Part shown: piece by piece, positions 5,937 through 14,436 of the stretch
Numbering within the stretch: position 1 is the stretch's first letter
How the letters are laid out: each line of letters opens with the position of its first letter
Virus record (IMG/VR): IMGVR_UViG_3300023082_000042
Span: 1 to 20,996 of that record
Origin: a virus
Length of the DNA: 20,996 nucleotides
Reading direction: 5' to 3' (one strand)
Translations under genes and position numbers: made by a program
The notes under the pieces: model-generated
Database searches by the model: none
The model's input: only the letters and a program-made list of their open reading frames with translations
What the model was told of the DNA's origin: nothing

Positions 5937-7471
5937 GGGGCGGTCGCAAGGCGGATGTCGCCACCGTGCCGCTCAACCCCGCCCAGCTCCTCCAACGCCT
6001 CGAAGGCGTCAAGGCGGAGCAAGCCAAGCGCTCACTACACCGCTTCTTCACTGACTTCGCTTGGCCTGTCCTTCAGCCAGGCACTCAGTACGTGGACAAC
6101 TGGCATGTCCACGCTATCTGCGAGCACTTGGAGGCTGTGAGCCTGGGTCAGATCAAGCGCCTGCTCATCAACCTGCCCTTCCGCATGTTGAAGTCCACCA
6201 TCATTTCGCAGGCGTGGCCTGCCTGGGAGTGGATCGAGCGCCCGTCACTCCAGTACCTGACCGCCTCCTACGCCAAGGACGTGGCCACCCGGGATGCTGT
6301 GGACTCCCGGCGCATCATCGAGAGCGAAGCCTATCAGCGCTGCTGGGGTGACAAGTACCGCATGACGTCAGACCAGAACGTCAAGACCCGGTATGAGAAC
6401 AACCACAAGGGCTCCCGGATCGTCACCGCCACGGACGCAGCGGGCACGGGCTTCGGTGGCAACCGCATCGTGGTGGACGATCCTGTGTCAGCCCTGGAGG
6501 CCGACTCAGTTGTCAAGCTGGCCACGTCCATCGAGTGGTGGAAGGGCACGGCATCCACGCGCCTGAACAACCCAGAAAGCGACGCCATCGTGGTGGTCCA
6601 TCAGCGCTTGGCTCAAGGCGACCTCACAGGCTACATCCTTGAGCATGAGATGGGCGCATCGATGGGCTGGGAACACCTCGTGCTGCCCATGCGCTACGAC
6701 AAGGCACTCACGAAGACCACGTCACTGGGCTTCGTGGACCCTCGCAAGAAGCAAGGCGAGCTGCTGTCGCCTGCCCGGCTGTCTGAGCCCACCGTGGTTG
6801 AGATGGAAAACCGCTTGGGCAAGTACCACACAGCCGCTCAGCTCCAACAGAACCCAGGAAGCCGGGAGGGCACGCTGTTCAAGGCCAAGGACTGGCGCTA
6901 CTACCATGCCCCGCCTGCTCAGCTCTTCAGCCAGATGGAGGAGATCATTTGGAGCTGGGACTGCTCGTTCAAGGACGGCTTGGGCAACGACCCGGTGAGC
7001 GGGCTTTGTATCGGCCGGCGCGGTGCCGACAAATACCTGCTTGCCCGGGTCAACGACACCATGGGCTTCAGCAAGACCAAGACCGCCATCCAGAACTCAG
7101 CAGCCATGCTGCCATTCAAGCGCAAGCTGATCGCAGTGCTCATCGAGGACAAGGCCAACGGCCCAGCCGTCATCGACGCCTTGGAGCACGAAGTGGCTGC
7201 GCTCACCCCGATCACGCCACAGGGCGGCAAGGTGGTGCGCGCCAACGCTGTCCAGCCCCAACACGAGGCCGGAAACTTCTACTTGCCCAGCCCCACCCTT
7301 CCAGGGTATGAGTGGGTGATCGACTTCGTGGACGTGTTCACCAAGTTCCCAGGCGTACCCCACGACGATGACGTGGATGCCTGGACGCAAGGTGTCAATT
7401 GGTTCCAGACCCGTGAAAACGACAAACCCAAGTCCCCAACTCCTGCCTCCGGTGGCGGGCGAACAATGTAA
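5933..7471 (+). CDS. terL: Terminase large subunit (packaging ATPase and nuclease), 512 aa
   Basis: Motor that drives DNA into the prohead and cuts it. The N-terminal ATPase shows a deviant Walker A, NLPFRMLKST at 80-89, with a phage-style lysine-serine-threonine end instead of the classic GKS/T. Walker B is RIVVDD at 178-183, followed by GTAS and a coupling-like segment at HQRLAQGD (223-230). The C-terminal RNase H-like nuclease has acidic positions in IWSWDCSF (D343), IEDKANGP (E405, D406) and HDDDVDAW (about 477-484). Length is normal for the family. ATG at 5933 has GGGAG seven bases upstream and overlaps the previous stop. It is followed 12 bases later by the portal gene, the usual order. 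Confidence 0.93.
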   Translation: MRGGRKADVATVPLNPAQLLQRLEGVKAEQAKRSLHRFFTDFAWPVLQPGTQYVDNWHVHAICEHLEAVSLGQIKRLLINLPFRMLKSTIISQAWPAWEWIERPSLQYLTASYAKDVATRDAVDSRRIIESEAYQRCWGDKYRMTSDQNVKTRYENNHKGSRIVTATDAAGTGFGGNRIVVDDPVSALEADSVVKLATSIEWWKGTASTRLNNPESDAIVVVHQRLAQGDLTGYILEHEMGASMGWEHLVLPMRYDKALTKTTSLGFVDPRKKQGELLSPARLSEPTVVEMENRLGKYHTAAQLQQNPGSREGTLFKAKDWRYYHAPPAQLFSQMEEIIWSWDCSFKDGLGNDPVSGLCIGRRGADKYLLARVNDTMGFSKTKTAIQNSAAMLPFKRKLIAVLIEDKANGPAVIDALEHEVAALTPITPQGGKVVRANAVQPQHEAGNFYLPSPTLPGYEWVIDFVDVFTKFPGVPHDDDVDAWTQGVNWFQTRENDKPKSPTPASGGGRTM

Positions 7472-7483
7472 CTCAGGATCGCA

Positions 7484-9121
7484 ATGAAGCTCTCACACAT
7501 CGCCAACGGTGTCACCACGTTCCTCCGGGACTTCGGTGCGCCCAAGAACACTTCTGTTGCGGTCGGCCAGCCGCTCGCCAACCCGGGGTCGCTCAGCACG
7601 CCCTTGGCAGCGCAGCTCTACGATGAGCAGGCCACTGACCTCTTGGTCCAGATGCTCACCAAGATGCCTGACCTGGAGGACACGCTGCGCCAAGCGGGCA
7701 TCCAGCGCTACAAGCTCAGGGTCTTGCTCACTGACGACGAAATCAGCCAAGTGTGCGAGACGCGCCGGGACGCGCTGCTGGCCACCCCCGTTCACTTGGA
7801 GCCCGGGGATACGGAGCAGTCGAAGCGCCTCATGGAGCTGCTTCAGCCGCACATGGCGGGCCTCGTGGCCACGGTGTTCAAGGCGCGGCTGTTCGGCTAC
7901 AGCGTCATTGAAGCCGTGTATGCCCAGACCGACAAGGGCGACATTGGCTTCGCCTTCCTGGGTGAGAAGCCCATGCAGTGGTTCGAGCCCAAGAGCGACG
8001 GCAAGCTGATATTCTACCCCAACGATGGCCGCAGCTCAGGGTACGGCCTGGAGGTGGACCAGGAGTACAAGTTTTTCTGCACCCGCAACATGCCCACGTA
8101 TGAGATGCCCTACGGCGAGGCGATCTTGGCCAAGCTGTACTGGCCCTGGTTCTTTCGCACCAATGGCTGGAAGTTCTGGGGCAAGTTCCTGGAGCGCTTC
8201 GGCACTCCGCTGTTGGTGGGCAACTCCTCCGACCCGACCGCCATGGTCAAGGCGCTGCTCATGGCGCACAGCAACGCAGTCGTGGGCATCGGACCTGACG
8301 ACAAGGTCGCAGCAGTTGGCGCCGCTCAGGGCGCAGGCACTGTGTTCGCTGACTTCGAGGCCGCATCGCTGCGGCGCATCCAGAAAGTCGTGCTGGGCCA
8401 GACCCTGACGAGTGGCACGGACGGCGGCTCAGGCAACCGCGCCCTGGGGCAGGTACACGAGCTGGTACGCATGGACAAGCGCAACGCCGACATCATGATG
8501 GCCACGGCGACCCTCCAGCGGGTTGTCGACGCTCTGTGTAAGGTGAACAGCTGGGCTCCCGTGAAGGTCTGGTTCGCAGACGACCAGGGGCTGGAGAGCG
8601 ACCGGGCTGAGCGTGACAGCAAGCTGTACACCCAAGGGGTGCGCTTCACACCGGACTACTACCAAGACAACTACGATTTACGTGCCACGGACTTTGAGAT
8701 GGCAAGCGAAGCCGCACCTGAAGGCGAAACTCCGCCAGCCCTCCCGGGCGCACCAGCTAAGGGGGCCAAGGTCGGCCAGCCTCCTGCCAAGAGTGGTGCG
8801 AAGAAGGACAGTGCGGTCAAGGCAAGCCAACTCCCGGGGCATCTTTTCTCCCAGCTGCCAGGTGGACGCAAGAAGTTCACCAAGCAGCAACAGCAGGTGG
8901 AGGACCAGGCTGACGCGGGGCTGGAGGAGGCTGGGTTGCCCCTGGACCTGGACGCGATCCGCACCGCCATCACTGCCGCCACGTCACCTGAAGACCTGGA
9001 GGACCGCTTGTTTGCCCTCATCGGCGACCAAGTAGCCCAGGAGGACTTCGTGGAGGTGTTGGAGCGCGCGCTGTTCGCAGCAGACGTGCTGGGCTACGTC
9101 CACGCCGAAGGGAAGGTGTGA
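7484..9121 (+). CDS. Portal protein, DUF935 (Mu gp29-like) family, 545 aa
   Basis: Forms the dodecameric ring at the head vertex through which DNA enters and leaves. Length and features agree with the DUF935/Mu gp29-like portals: an early segment with DLLVQMLTKMPDL and VCETRRDALLATP, a core with ARLFGYSVIEAVYA, then YEMPYGEAILAKLYWPWFFR and FLERFGTPLLVG in the clip and stem region, and the later RVVDALCKVNSWAPVKVWF. The C-terminal 140 residues are linker-rich (Pro, Ala, Lys) then helical, as is usual in this family. AGGA lies upstream of ATG 7484. Its neighbours are the large terminase before it and a Mu F-like protein after it, as in Mu-like phages. Confidence 0.92.
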   Translation: MKLSHIANGVTTFLRDFGAPKNTSVAVGQPLANPGSLSTPLAAQLYDEQATDLLVQMLTKMPDLEDTLRQAGIQRYKLRVLLTDDEISQVCETRRDALLATPVHLEPGDTEQSKRLMELLQPHMAGLVATVFKARLFGYSVIEAVYAQTDKGDIGFAFLGEKPMQWFEPKSDGKLIFYPNDGRSSGYGLEVDQEYKFFCTRNMPTYEMPYGEAILAKLYWPWFFRTNGWKFWGKFLERFGTPLLVGNSSDPTAMVKALLMAHSNAVVGIGPDDKVAAVGAAQGAGTVFADFEAASLRRIQKVVLGQTLTSGTDGGSGNRALGQVHELVRMDKRNADIMMATATLQRVVDALCKVNSWAPVKVWFADDQGLESDRAERDSKLYTQGVRFTPDYYQDNYDLRATDFEMASEAAPEGETPPALPGAPAKGAKVGQPPAKSGAKKDSAVKASQLPGHLFSQLPGGRKKFTKQQQQVEDQADAGLEEAGLPLDLDAIRTAITAATSPEDLEDRLFALIGDQVAQEDFVEVLERALFAADVLGYVHAEGKV

Positions 9122-9122
9122 C

Positions 9123-9332
9123 ATGCGGCCCAGCTGCTCAGGTTGCCAGCACGTGGTCAAGCCGCGTGAGCAATGGTGTACAGCGCCCCAGCTCGCTGAG
9201 GTGCTTGACATGTCCAACGGCCATCAGAACACGATGACGCCGTGCGAAGGGGTCCGCGACATCAAGCTGGCGTGCGGCCACGATGCCAAGTGGTTCGTGC
9301 CGCGCTCACCGGAGCCCCGCTATGGCAGCTGA
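9123..9332 (+). CDS. Small cysteine-rich protein, possible zinc ribbon, 69 aa
   Basis: Starts one base after the portal stop with AAGG in the preceding portal codons, and its end overlaps the next gene by 11 bases. It carries CSGC near residues 5-8, single cysteines at about 19 and 41, and a CGH group near 51-53, arranged like paired metal-binding knuckles. This fits a small zinc-binding protein, though the residues do not match a named family that I know. Its place between portal and minor head protein hints at a head role or at a small accessory factor; both are inference. Confidence 0.65.
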   Translation: MRPSCSGCQHVVKPREQWCTAPQLAEVLDMSNGHQNTMTPCEGVRDIKLACGHDAKWFVPRSPEPRYGS

Positions 9333-10080
9333 AGCCCTTGTCAAGAAGAATCTCAGCTTCAAGGAGGCTGTCAAGTACGCCGTTGAGCGTGATGTCGTCC
9401 TCCCTGACGAGTATTACGGCAAGCTGGTGGGCGTCCAGCGCTCCCAGGCCACGACGATTGCCGGGCTCGCCAGCCTGGAGCAGATCAAGTTCGTGATCGA
9501 CGCCGTGAGCAAGGTGCTGAAGGACGGCGGCACGTTCGCCAGCTTCCAAGAGGCGGTGAAGAAGGGCGACATGGGCATCAAGCTGCCCAAGCATCGCCTG
9601 GACAACATCTTCCGCACCAACATGCAGGCGAGCTACGCGCGTGGGCGCTGGGACCAGCAGGGTCGGGTCATGAGCACTCGCCCATACCTGATGTACGATG
9701 CGATCAATGACAGCCGTACCCGGGCCGCGCACAGTGCGATGGACAACACGATCCTCCACCGTGACGACCCGTTCTGGAAAACGCACTACCCACCCAACGG
9801 ATACCGCTGCCGCTGCACGGTCATCAGCCTCAGTGAGAAGCAAGCCCAGAAACGCGGCATCACGGTGCTGCCTCCCGTGGCTGATCCTGATGACGGATGG
9901 GACTACAACCCAGGCGCGGAGTACGTCCAAGGCGCAAAAGACGCACTGACGGTGTTCGATATTCCTGACAAGCCACGCCTCGCAGCAGCCATGAAGGCCA
10001 AAAAGAAGGACATCAGGGAGGCTTCGGACCGCGCCGGATCGAACAGGGATGGCGCCCCGGAACGCGAAGCTGACCAGTAA
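9322..10080 (+). CDS. Mu F-like minor head (head morphogenesis) protein, 252 aa
   Basis: Belongs to the phage Mu protein F-like family (PF04233), minor capsid proteins made next to the portal and thought to help head assembly or to enter the head with DNA. The family signature is in the second half: YDAINDSRTRAAHSAMDN, DPFWKTHYPPNGYRCRCTVI, which carries the conserved PPNG and RCRC. I chose ATG at 9322 because GGAG lies seven bases before it; an upstream in-frame start at 9283 would be inside the previous gene and lacks a site. The protein is shorter than some F proteins but complete for the domain. Confidence 0.88.
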   Translation: MAAEALVKKNLSFKEAVKYAVERDVVLPDEYYGKLVGVQRSQATTIAGLASLEQIKFVIDAVSKVLKDGGTFASFQEAVKKGDMGIKLPKHRLDNIFRTNMQASYARGRWDQQGRVMSTRPYLMYDAINDSRTRAAHSAMDNTILHRDDPFWKTHYPPNGYRCRCTVISLSEKQAQKRGITVLPPVADPDDGWDYNPGAEYVQGAKDALTVFDIPDKPRLAAAMKAKKKDIREASDRAGSNRDGAPEREADQ

Positions 10081-10250
10081 ATCGCACGCGCTGCCACTTT
10101 TCGGAGCCCCGGCCTGCACTACCCCGCACGCGGGGGCTTCTAGGTGCAGGAATTTGCTGAGACGCTTGCCTTGGAATTCATTTCCGGTATAAGCGTGGTT
10201 CTCTCAGGTGGGGCTCCACCACAAGCTCTTCAACCACCCCAGGAAAACAC
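10081..10250. other. Intergenic gap with hairpin and candidate promoter
   Basis: This 170-base gap separates the portal module from the capsid module. A hairpin CCCCG-CACG-CGGGG sits at 10122-10135, with a competing AGCCCC (10105-10110) to GGGGCT (10133-10138) pairing, but it is followed only by CTTCT, so it is at best a weak terminator. A sigma70-like promoter candidate follows. Confidence 0.5.
10166..10193 (+). promoter_or_regulatory. Candidate promoter for the capsid genes
   Basis: TTGCCT at 10166-10171 is followed after 16 bases by TATAAG at 10188-10193, the latter matching the -10 consensus at five of six positions. The -35 match is poor. It would allow capsid genes, needed in far larger numbers than portal, to be made at a higher level. 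The transcript would start near 10200 and carry about 50 bases before the protease ATG. Confidence 0.35.
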
Positions 10251-11240
10251 ATGCCCTCTGCTACTGCTCGCCAACTCGCCCCGGACAACCGGGTTTTTCA
10301 GTTTCTGACGCAGCCGCAGATGACCCAGGAGGGCGAAGGCACCAAGACCAAGCGCAAGTTCGCTGGCGTGGGCTACAGCGGCGAGGTCATCCCCGGTCAT
10401 TGGTACTGGGACAACGTGATCTTTGACCTCCACACGATGGCGGTCAACCCCTCCCTGCCAGCCCTCATCGACCACGACCGCAGCCAACGCGCCGGCTACG
10501 TGACCGACCACTCCATCAGCGACGCCGAAGGCTTCAAGGTCGAAGGCGTCCTGATGTCGAACCCCGCTGGTGTCGCAGTCGCCCAGGAGTCGGATGACGG
10601 CTTTCCCTGGCAGATGAGCGTCCACATCGAGCCCGGCAGCATCGAGGAGATCAAGGCCGGCACCTCCACCACCGTCAATGGCAAGTCCCTGCCTGGGCCG
10701 CTGACGGTGTTTCGCAATTCGAGGATCGTGGAGGTGTCGTTCACAGCGACCGGCCACGACTCGAACACCTCCGCCACCGCAATGTCGCGGCCCAGTGGCG
10801 GGCAACCTCAGCAACCCTCCACTGGAGAATTTTCTATGACCCCGGAACAGATCGCAGCAATGCAGGCGGAAAACGCCCGCCTCACCGCAGCCAACACCGC
10901 CCTCACCGGCGAGCGCGACGCAGCCGTCACGGAACTGAACAAGTTCAGCGCCGACCGCCGCGAAGCCGACATCAAGACGCTCTTCAGCGACACCGGCCGC
11001 GAGTACAAGGCCGACGACGCAGACGCCGTGATGCTCAAGTCCCTGCCGCAAGGCGCCTTCGACTTCTCCGCCAAGCAGATGCGCGAAGCCAAGAAGCCGG
11101 CGCCCACCCAGCAAGTCCCCTCCACGCTGTTCTCGCACATCGCGCAGACCGGCAAGGAACCCGAACAAGCGCCAGCGAACCCGCTGCTGGCCAACGCGCA
11201 GGCCCGCAAGGACCAGCACGCCCAATTCTCCAAGCGCTGA
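10251..11240 (+). CDS. Prohead protease with C-terminal scaffold, Mu I-like/S78-like, 329 aa
   Basis: Probable head maturation protease that trims the scaffold and itself during assembly. The N-terminal half has the expected conserved elements: LIDHDRS near 72-78 with a likely catalytic H75, then WQMSVH near 120-125 with a likely catalytic S123, and the downstream EVSFTATGHD near 161-170. The second half from about 196 on is helical and Gln/Glu/Ala-rich (QAENARLTAANTAL), as expected for a scaffold. AGGA precedes ATG 10251 by six bases. It is followed by decoration and major capsid genes. The catalytic assignments come from family resemblance by eye, not from alignment. Confidence 0.8.
   Translation: MPSATARQLAPDNRVFQFLTQPQMTQEGEGTKTKRKFAGVGYSGEVIPGHWYWDNVIFDLHTMAVNPSLPALIDHDRSQRAGYVTDHSISDAEGFKVEGVLMSNPAGVAVAQESDDGFPWQMSVHIEPGSIEEIKAGTSTTVNGKSLPGPLTVFRNSRIVEVSFTATGHDSNTSATAMSRPSGGQPQQPSTGEFSMTPEQIAAMQAENARLTAANTALTGERDAAVTELNKFSADRREADIKTLFSDTGREYKADDADAVMLKSLPQGAFDFSAKQMREAKKPAPTQQVPSTLFSHIAQTGKEPEQAPANPLLANAQARKDQHAQFSKR
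10836..11240 (+). CDS. Nested in-frame scaffold protein, about 134 aa
   Basis: An internal ATG at 10836-10838 (codon 196 of the protease gene) is preceded by GGAGA at 10824-10828, seven bases away, which is a better site than that of many full genes here. It would yield the C-terminal half alone, starting MTPEQIAAMQAENARLTAAN: a highly helical protein with coiled-coil character, followed by a basic tail. The arrangement matches the nested C/Nu3 pair of lambda and the I/Z pair of Mu, where the shorter product is the true scaffold made in excess. Confidence 0.7.
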   Translation: MTPEQIAAMQAENARLTAANTALTGERDAAVTELNKFSADRREADIKTLFSDTGREYKADDADAVMLKSLPQGAFDFSAKQMREAKKPAPTQQVPSTLFSHIAQTGKEPEQAPANPLLANAQARKDQHAQFSKR

Positions 11241-11288
11241 GACCAGCACTGGCGAAGCAACCCCGCAACTACCTGAAGGATACGCAAC

Positions 11289-11942
11289 ATGCACACCGCA
11301 CCGCTGGTCAATCTCTCCGTCCAAGGCGATTGGCTCAAGTTTGAAGAGGACCAACGCTACAGCCGCGACAACATCGTGGTCAAGGGTCTGTCCGGCCTCC
11401 TGCGCACGGGCACCGTCCTGGGCCTGGTCGCACTGGGCGTCGGCGCCTTCTCCCTGTCGGCCGGCACCGCTGGCAACGGCACCTCCAGCGTCCCCGTGAT
11501 CGGCAAGGGCGCACAAGCTGGCGTGTACAACGTCATCTTCACCGCAGCCACCAAGTTCGATGTCGAAGACCCGGCTGGCGTCAACATCGGCACCGGCACG
11601 GTCGGCCAAGCGTTCAACAAGAAGGGCGTGGCGTTCACGATCACCGCAGGCGCAACCCCGTTCGTGGCTGGCGACCGCGCCACCATCGCTGTCGAGCCCG
11701 GCACCGGCAAGTACGTCCCCCACAACCCGGCCGGCGCAGCTGGCGAGGACGTGGCGGCTGGCATCCTGGCTGTGGACCTGGACGCACGCGGCGCTGCCGA
11801 TGTCCCCGCCGCTGCCGTGGTGCGCCACGCCCACATCGCCCCGGGCGGTCTGGTCTTCAAGGAAGGCATCAGCGACGCCGACAAGGCCGCAGCCCTCGCA
11901 GCCCTCAAGCTGCAAGGCATTCTCACCGTCCGCGAGGTCTGA
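11289..11942 (+). CDS. Head decoration protein (lambda gpD-like), 217 aa
   Basis: Stabilises the expanded head by binding at capsid three-fold sites. The C-terminal half has the decoration-domain signature: GKYVPHNPAGAAGEDVAAGI, VDLDARGAADVPAAAVVRH, then a short helix (DADKAAALAALKLQGI). The first 110 residues form an extra domain rich in Gly, Val and Thr (KGAQAGVYNVIFTAATKF, GQAFNKKGVAFTITAGATPF) not found in lambda gpD, so the protein is about twice as long; many phage homologues have this. AAGGA lies upstream of ATG 11289. It sits before the major capsid gene, as gpD does before gpE. Confidence 0.85.
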   Translation: MHTAPLVNLSVQGDWLKFEEDQRYSRDNIVVKGLSGLLRTGTVLGLVALGVGAFSLSAGTAGNGTSSVPVIGKGAQAGVYNVIFTAATKFDVEDPAGVNIGTGTVGQAFNKKGVAFTITAGATPFVAGDRATIAVEPGTGKYVPHNPAGAAGEDVAAGILAVDLDARGAADVPAAAVVRHAHIAPGGLVFKEGISDADKAAALAALKLQGILTVREV

Positions 11943-11986
11943 TCGACCACGCACCCTCAGCACCTCGCAACTCCGAAAGCAACACC

Positions 11987-12976
11987 ATGATTCTCGATCC
12001 GTTCAAGGATGGCTTCTCCCTGGTCCAACTGAGCCAGGCCATCAACGTCCTGCCCAACGTGTACGACCGCGTCACGAACCTGGGCCTGTTCAACTTCCGT
12101 GGCCAGACCAACCAGTCTGTCGCCATCGAAATGAAGAACGGCGTGCTCACGCTCGTGCCGACCACCCCGTGGGGCGGTGTCGCGCCCAAGAACCAGAGCG
12201 GCAAGCGCAATGTGCGCACCTTCACCATCCCGCACATGCCACTGGAAGACGTGGTGATGGCGGCTGACGTGATGGGCGTCCGCTCCTTCGGCACCGACAA
12301 CGCGCTGGAAGCCGTCACCACCCGGGTGAACGACAAGCTCCAGGAAATGAAGAACAAAATCGACCAAACGATGGAGTTCCGCAAGTTCACGGCGCTGCAA
12401 GGCATCGTGCTGGACGCCGACCTGTCGCCCATCGAAGACTACTTCGCAGCCTTCGGCGTCACCAAGAAGGTCATCGACTTCGAGCTGGACAACGCCAACA
12501 CCGATGTGCGCGGCAAGTGCGTCGAGATCATCCGCTACATGGAAGACAACGCCCAGGGCGAAGTCATCACCGGCGTGCACGCGCTGGTCAGCGGCGAATT
12601 CTTCGACCTGCTGATCAACCACAAGTCGGTGCGTGAAGCGTACCTGGGCTGGGCCGAAGCCAAGAACGCACTGGGCGGCGATCTGCGCAAGGGCTTCACC
12701 TGGGGCGGCGTGACCTTCGAGGAGTACCGCGCGACCGTGGACGGCCACCGCTTCATCGCGGAAGGCAAGGGCCACGCCTTCCCGCAAGGCACGAACAGCA
12801 CGTTCAGCATGTACGGCGCCCCGGCCGACTTCATGGAGACGGTGAACACCATCGCCATCCCCTACTACGCCCGCCAGCAGAACAAGGACTACAACCGTGG
12901 TATCGACCTCCACGTGCAGTCCAACCAGCTGCCCATGGTGACGCGCCCGCACCTGATCATCGAACTCACGGCCTGA
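11987..12976 (+). CDS. Major capsid protein, lambda gpE family, 329 aa
   Basis: Builds the icosahedral head shell, with an HK97-like fold. It matches the phage major capsid protein E family in length and pattern: an opening MILDPFKDGFSLVQLSQAIN, then RVTNLGLF, the region GGVAPKNQSGKRNVRTFTIP, the long helix VTTRVNDKLQEMKNKIDQTM with the strand FRKFTALQGIVLDAD, and late segments KGFTWGGVTFEEYRA, NSTFSMYGAPADFMETVNTI and a C-terminal LIIELTA. The start ATG 11987 lacks a strong ribosome binding site (only CGAAAG), odd for the most abundant virion protein. Gene order (protease, decoration, capsid) supports the call. Confidence 0.93.
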   Translation: MILDPFKDGFSLVQLSQAINVLPNVYDRVTNLGLFNFRGQTNQSVAIEMKNGVLTLVPTTPWGGVAPKNQSGKRNVRTFTIPHMPLEDVVMAADVMGVRSFGTDNALEAVTTRVNDKLQEMKNKIDQTMEFRKFTALQGIVLDADLSPIEDYFAAFGVTKKVIDFELDNANTDVRGKCVEIIRYMEDNAQGEVITGVHALVSGEFFDLLINHKSVREAYLGWAEAKNALGGDLRKGFTWGGVTFEEYRATVDGHRFIAEGKGHAFPQGTNSTFSMYGAPADFMETVNTIAIPYYARQQNKDYNRGIDLHVQSNQLPMVTRPHLIIELTA

Positions 12977-13001
12977 TCAGCCGAGCCCCAAGGAGCGCTT
13001 G

Positions 13002-13490
13002 ATGGAAACGACCCTGTACGCAGACAAAGCCGCAATGGTGGCCAGCTTCGGCAACGAGGAACTGGACTCACTGTTGGAGGGCGACCCTGCGGCGCAGGAC
13101 GCAGCCATTGAGCGCGCCCTGAAGGACGCATCTGAAGAGGCCGCGAGCTACATCACCATGGTGTACACGCCGCCCTTCCCCAACATCCCGCGCCCGCTGA
13201 CGTCAGCGGTGTGCGACATCGCGCGGTTCCGTCTCTACAAGGACCGCCCGACTGAGAATGTCAAGTACCGCTATGAGCAGGCCGTCAAGTGGCTGCTGCT
13301 GGTGAGCACCGGCAAGGCGCGCTTGACCTTCGACCCTCCCCCGGAGGAGCCCGTCATCACCGTGCCGTTGGAGCCTGCCGCTGTTGGCGCTCAAGCCGTG
13401 TGCGGGGTCTTCTCTGACCGGGTTTTTGAACTCCAGCCGACCGTCAGTGAGTTCGTGTCGTACCGTCGCCGCAGTGTCTGGGACATCTGA
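13002..13490 (+). CDS. Head-tail connector, DUF1320 (Mu gp36-like), 162 aa
   Basis: Probably the adaptor ring that joins portal to tail. The sequence shows the DUF1320 pattern: a start with ADKAAMVASFGNEELDSL, a helix pair, VYTPPFPNIPRPLTSAVCDI followed by FRLYKD, then KYRYEQAVKWLLLVSTGKA. I chose ATG 13002 because AGGAG (12991-12995) lies six bases upstream; a TTG one codon earlier is possible. It follows the capsid gene, and its stop overlaps the next ATG (TGATG), so it begins a translationally coupled connector set. Confidence 0.85.
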   Translation: METTLYADKAAMVASFGNEELDSLLEGDPAAQDAAIERALKDASEEAASYITMVYTPPFPNIPRPLTSAVCDIARFRLYKDRPTENVKYRYEQAVKWLLLVSTGKARLTFDPPPEEPVITVPLEPAAVGAQAVCGVFSDRVFELQPTVSEFVSYRRRSVWDI

Positions 13491-13972
13491 TGTCTATCGC
13501 AGTTCGCGCCATCGTCAAGCCGGGCACGGTGCTCGAAGCCATGACCAAACTGGGCCTTGCGCCCGGGGACAAGCGCGACCTGCTGGACCAGATCGGCATT
13601 GGGCTGGCCGAGAACACGCGCCTGCGCTTCTCTGACGGTGTTTCGCCGGACGGCGAGGCCTGGGTGCAGTCGCTGCGCGCGAAGCTGCAGGGCGGTGAGA
13701 CAATGCGCGACACCGGCGCCCTGATGAACAGCATCAGCCACTTCGTGGGCACCGACTTCGTTGAGGTCGGCACCAACATCCCATACGGTCCATGGCTCCA
13801 CTTCGGCGCCGTCATCCAGGCCAAGAACGGCGAGTATTTGCGTTTCCGCGTTCCAGGCGGCGCCTGGGCGTCCAAGCGCGAGGTCACGCTGCCGGCTCGC
13901 CCGTGGCTCGGCATCAGCGAAGACGACGAAGAAGAAATTGTCGACATCATCACGGCTTTCCTCGCACCATGA
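13490..13972 (+). CDS. Phage virion morphogenesis protein, Mu gpG-like tail completion, 160 aa
   Basis: Belongs to the virion morphogenesis family (PF05069), stopper or tail-completion proteins that act at the head-tail joint. Diagnostic segments are GEAWVQSLRAKLQGG, MRDTGALMNSISHFVG, EVGTNIPYGPWLHFGA and the end LPARPWLGISEDDEEEIVDI. Start and stop overlap both neighbours by four bases or fewer (TGATG before, ATGA after). Length fits the family. No odd features were seen. Confidence 0.9.
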   Translation: MSIAVRAIVKPGTVLEAMTKLGLAPGDKRDLLDQIGIGLAENTRLRFSDGVSPDGEAWVQSLRAKLQGGETMRDTGALMNSISHFVGTDFVEVGTNIPYGPWLHFGAVIQAKNGEYLRFRVPGGAWASKREVTLPARPWLGISEDDEEEIVDIITAFLAP

Positions 13973-14436
13973 ACAACATCACCGATTACTTTGGCGCTGA
14001 AGAGGCCATCCTGGCACGGCTCAAGGAGCTGGTCACGGAGGTCAAGCCGGCTCACGTGATGACGCCGTTCAGCGTAGCTGACATGATGGAGTCCTCGCAG
14101 CCTTCGCCGTCGCTCCACGTCATCTACGCGGGCGACATCGTCGCCAACGCAGGCAACGCAGCACCGGGCGAGCGTCGCCCCGGTCAGACGCGCCAACCAA
14201 TTGATCAGCGCTGGCTGATCATCCTGGCAGTTCGCTCCGCCAAGGCGCAGCTCCAGGACACCGCAGAAATTCGCAGCAAGGCGGGGGTCATCATCCCCAA
14301 GGTGCTCGACGCTCTACAGGGTTGGGCTCCTGTGGAGTGGATGCGGCCTCTCAGCCGTGTGGGCGGTCCGGCAGCGGGCTACTCATCTTCGTTCGCCTAT
14401 TTTCCCTTCATGTTTGAAGGTCGCATCGTCACGTAA
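13969..14436 (+). CDS. Gp37-like tail terminator candidate, 155 aa
   Basis: Starts with ATGA overlapping the previous stop. The protein, MNNITDYFGAEEAILARLKE onward, has an N-terminal helix, a hydrophobic strand (SPSLHVIYAGDIV), QRWLIILAVRSAK in the centre and a C-terminal half ending FAYFPFMFEGRIVT, the pattern of the phage Gp37/DUF1834-like proteins that follow gpG in Mu- and B3-like phages. By position, between tail completion and tail tube, it likely caps the tube (tail terminator). The position-based role is inference; the family likeness is fair. Confidence 0.75.
   Translation: MNNITDYFGAEEAILARLKELVTEVKPAHVMTPFSVADMMESSQPSPSLHVIYAGDIVANAGNAAPGERRPGQTRQPIDQRWLIILAVRSAKAQLQDTAEIRSKAGVIIPKVLDALQGWAPVEWMRPLSRVGGPAAGYSSSFAYFPFMFEGRIVT

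Noticed and set aside
10230-11963. A 577-codon open frame on the minus strand opposite the protease and decoration genes
   Set aside because: It spans two unrelated plus-strand genes with strong family matches, reads as Gly/Val/Asp-rich low-complexity protein, and has no good ribosome site. Antisense frames like this are common in GC-rich DNA.
11957-12952. A 331-codon minus-strand open frame opposite the capsid gene
   Set aside because: The capsid protein on the plus strand is certain; the antisense protein is His/Val-rich and lacks a start site.
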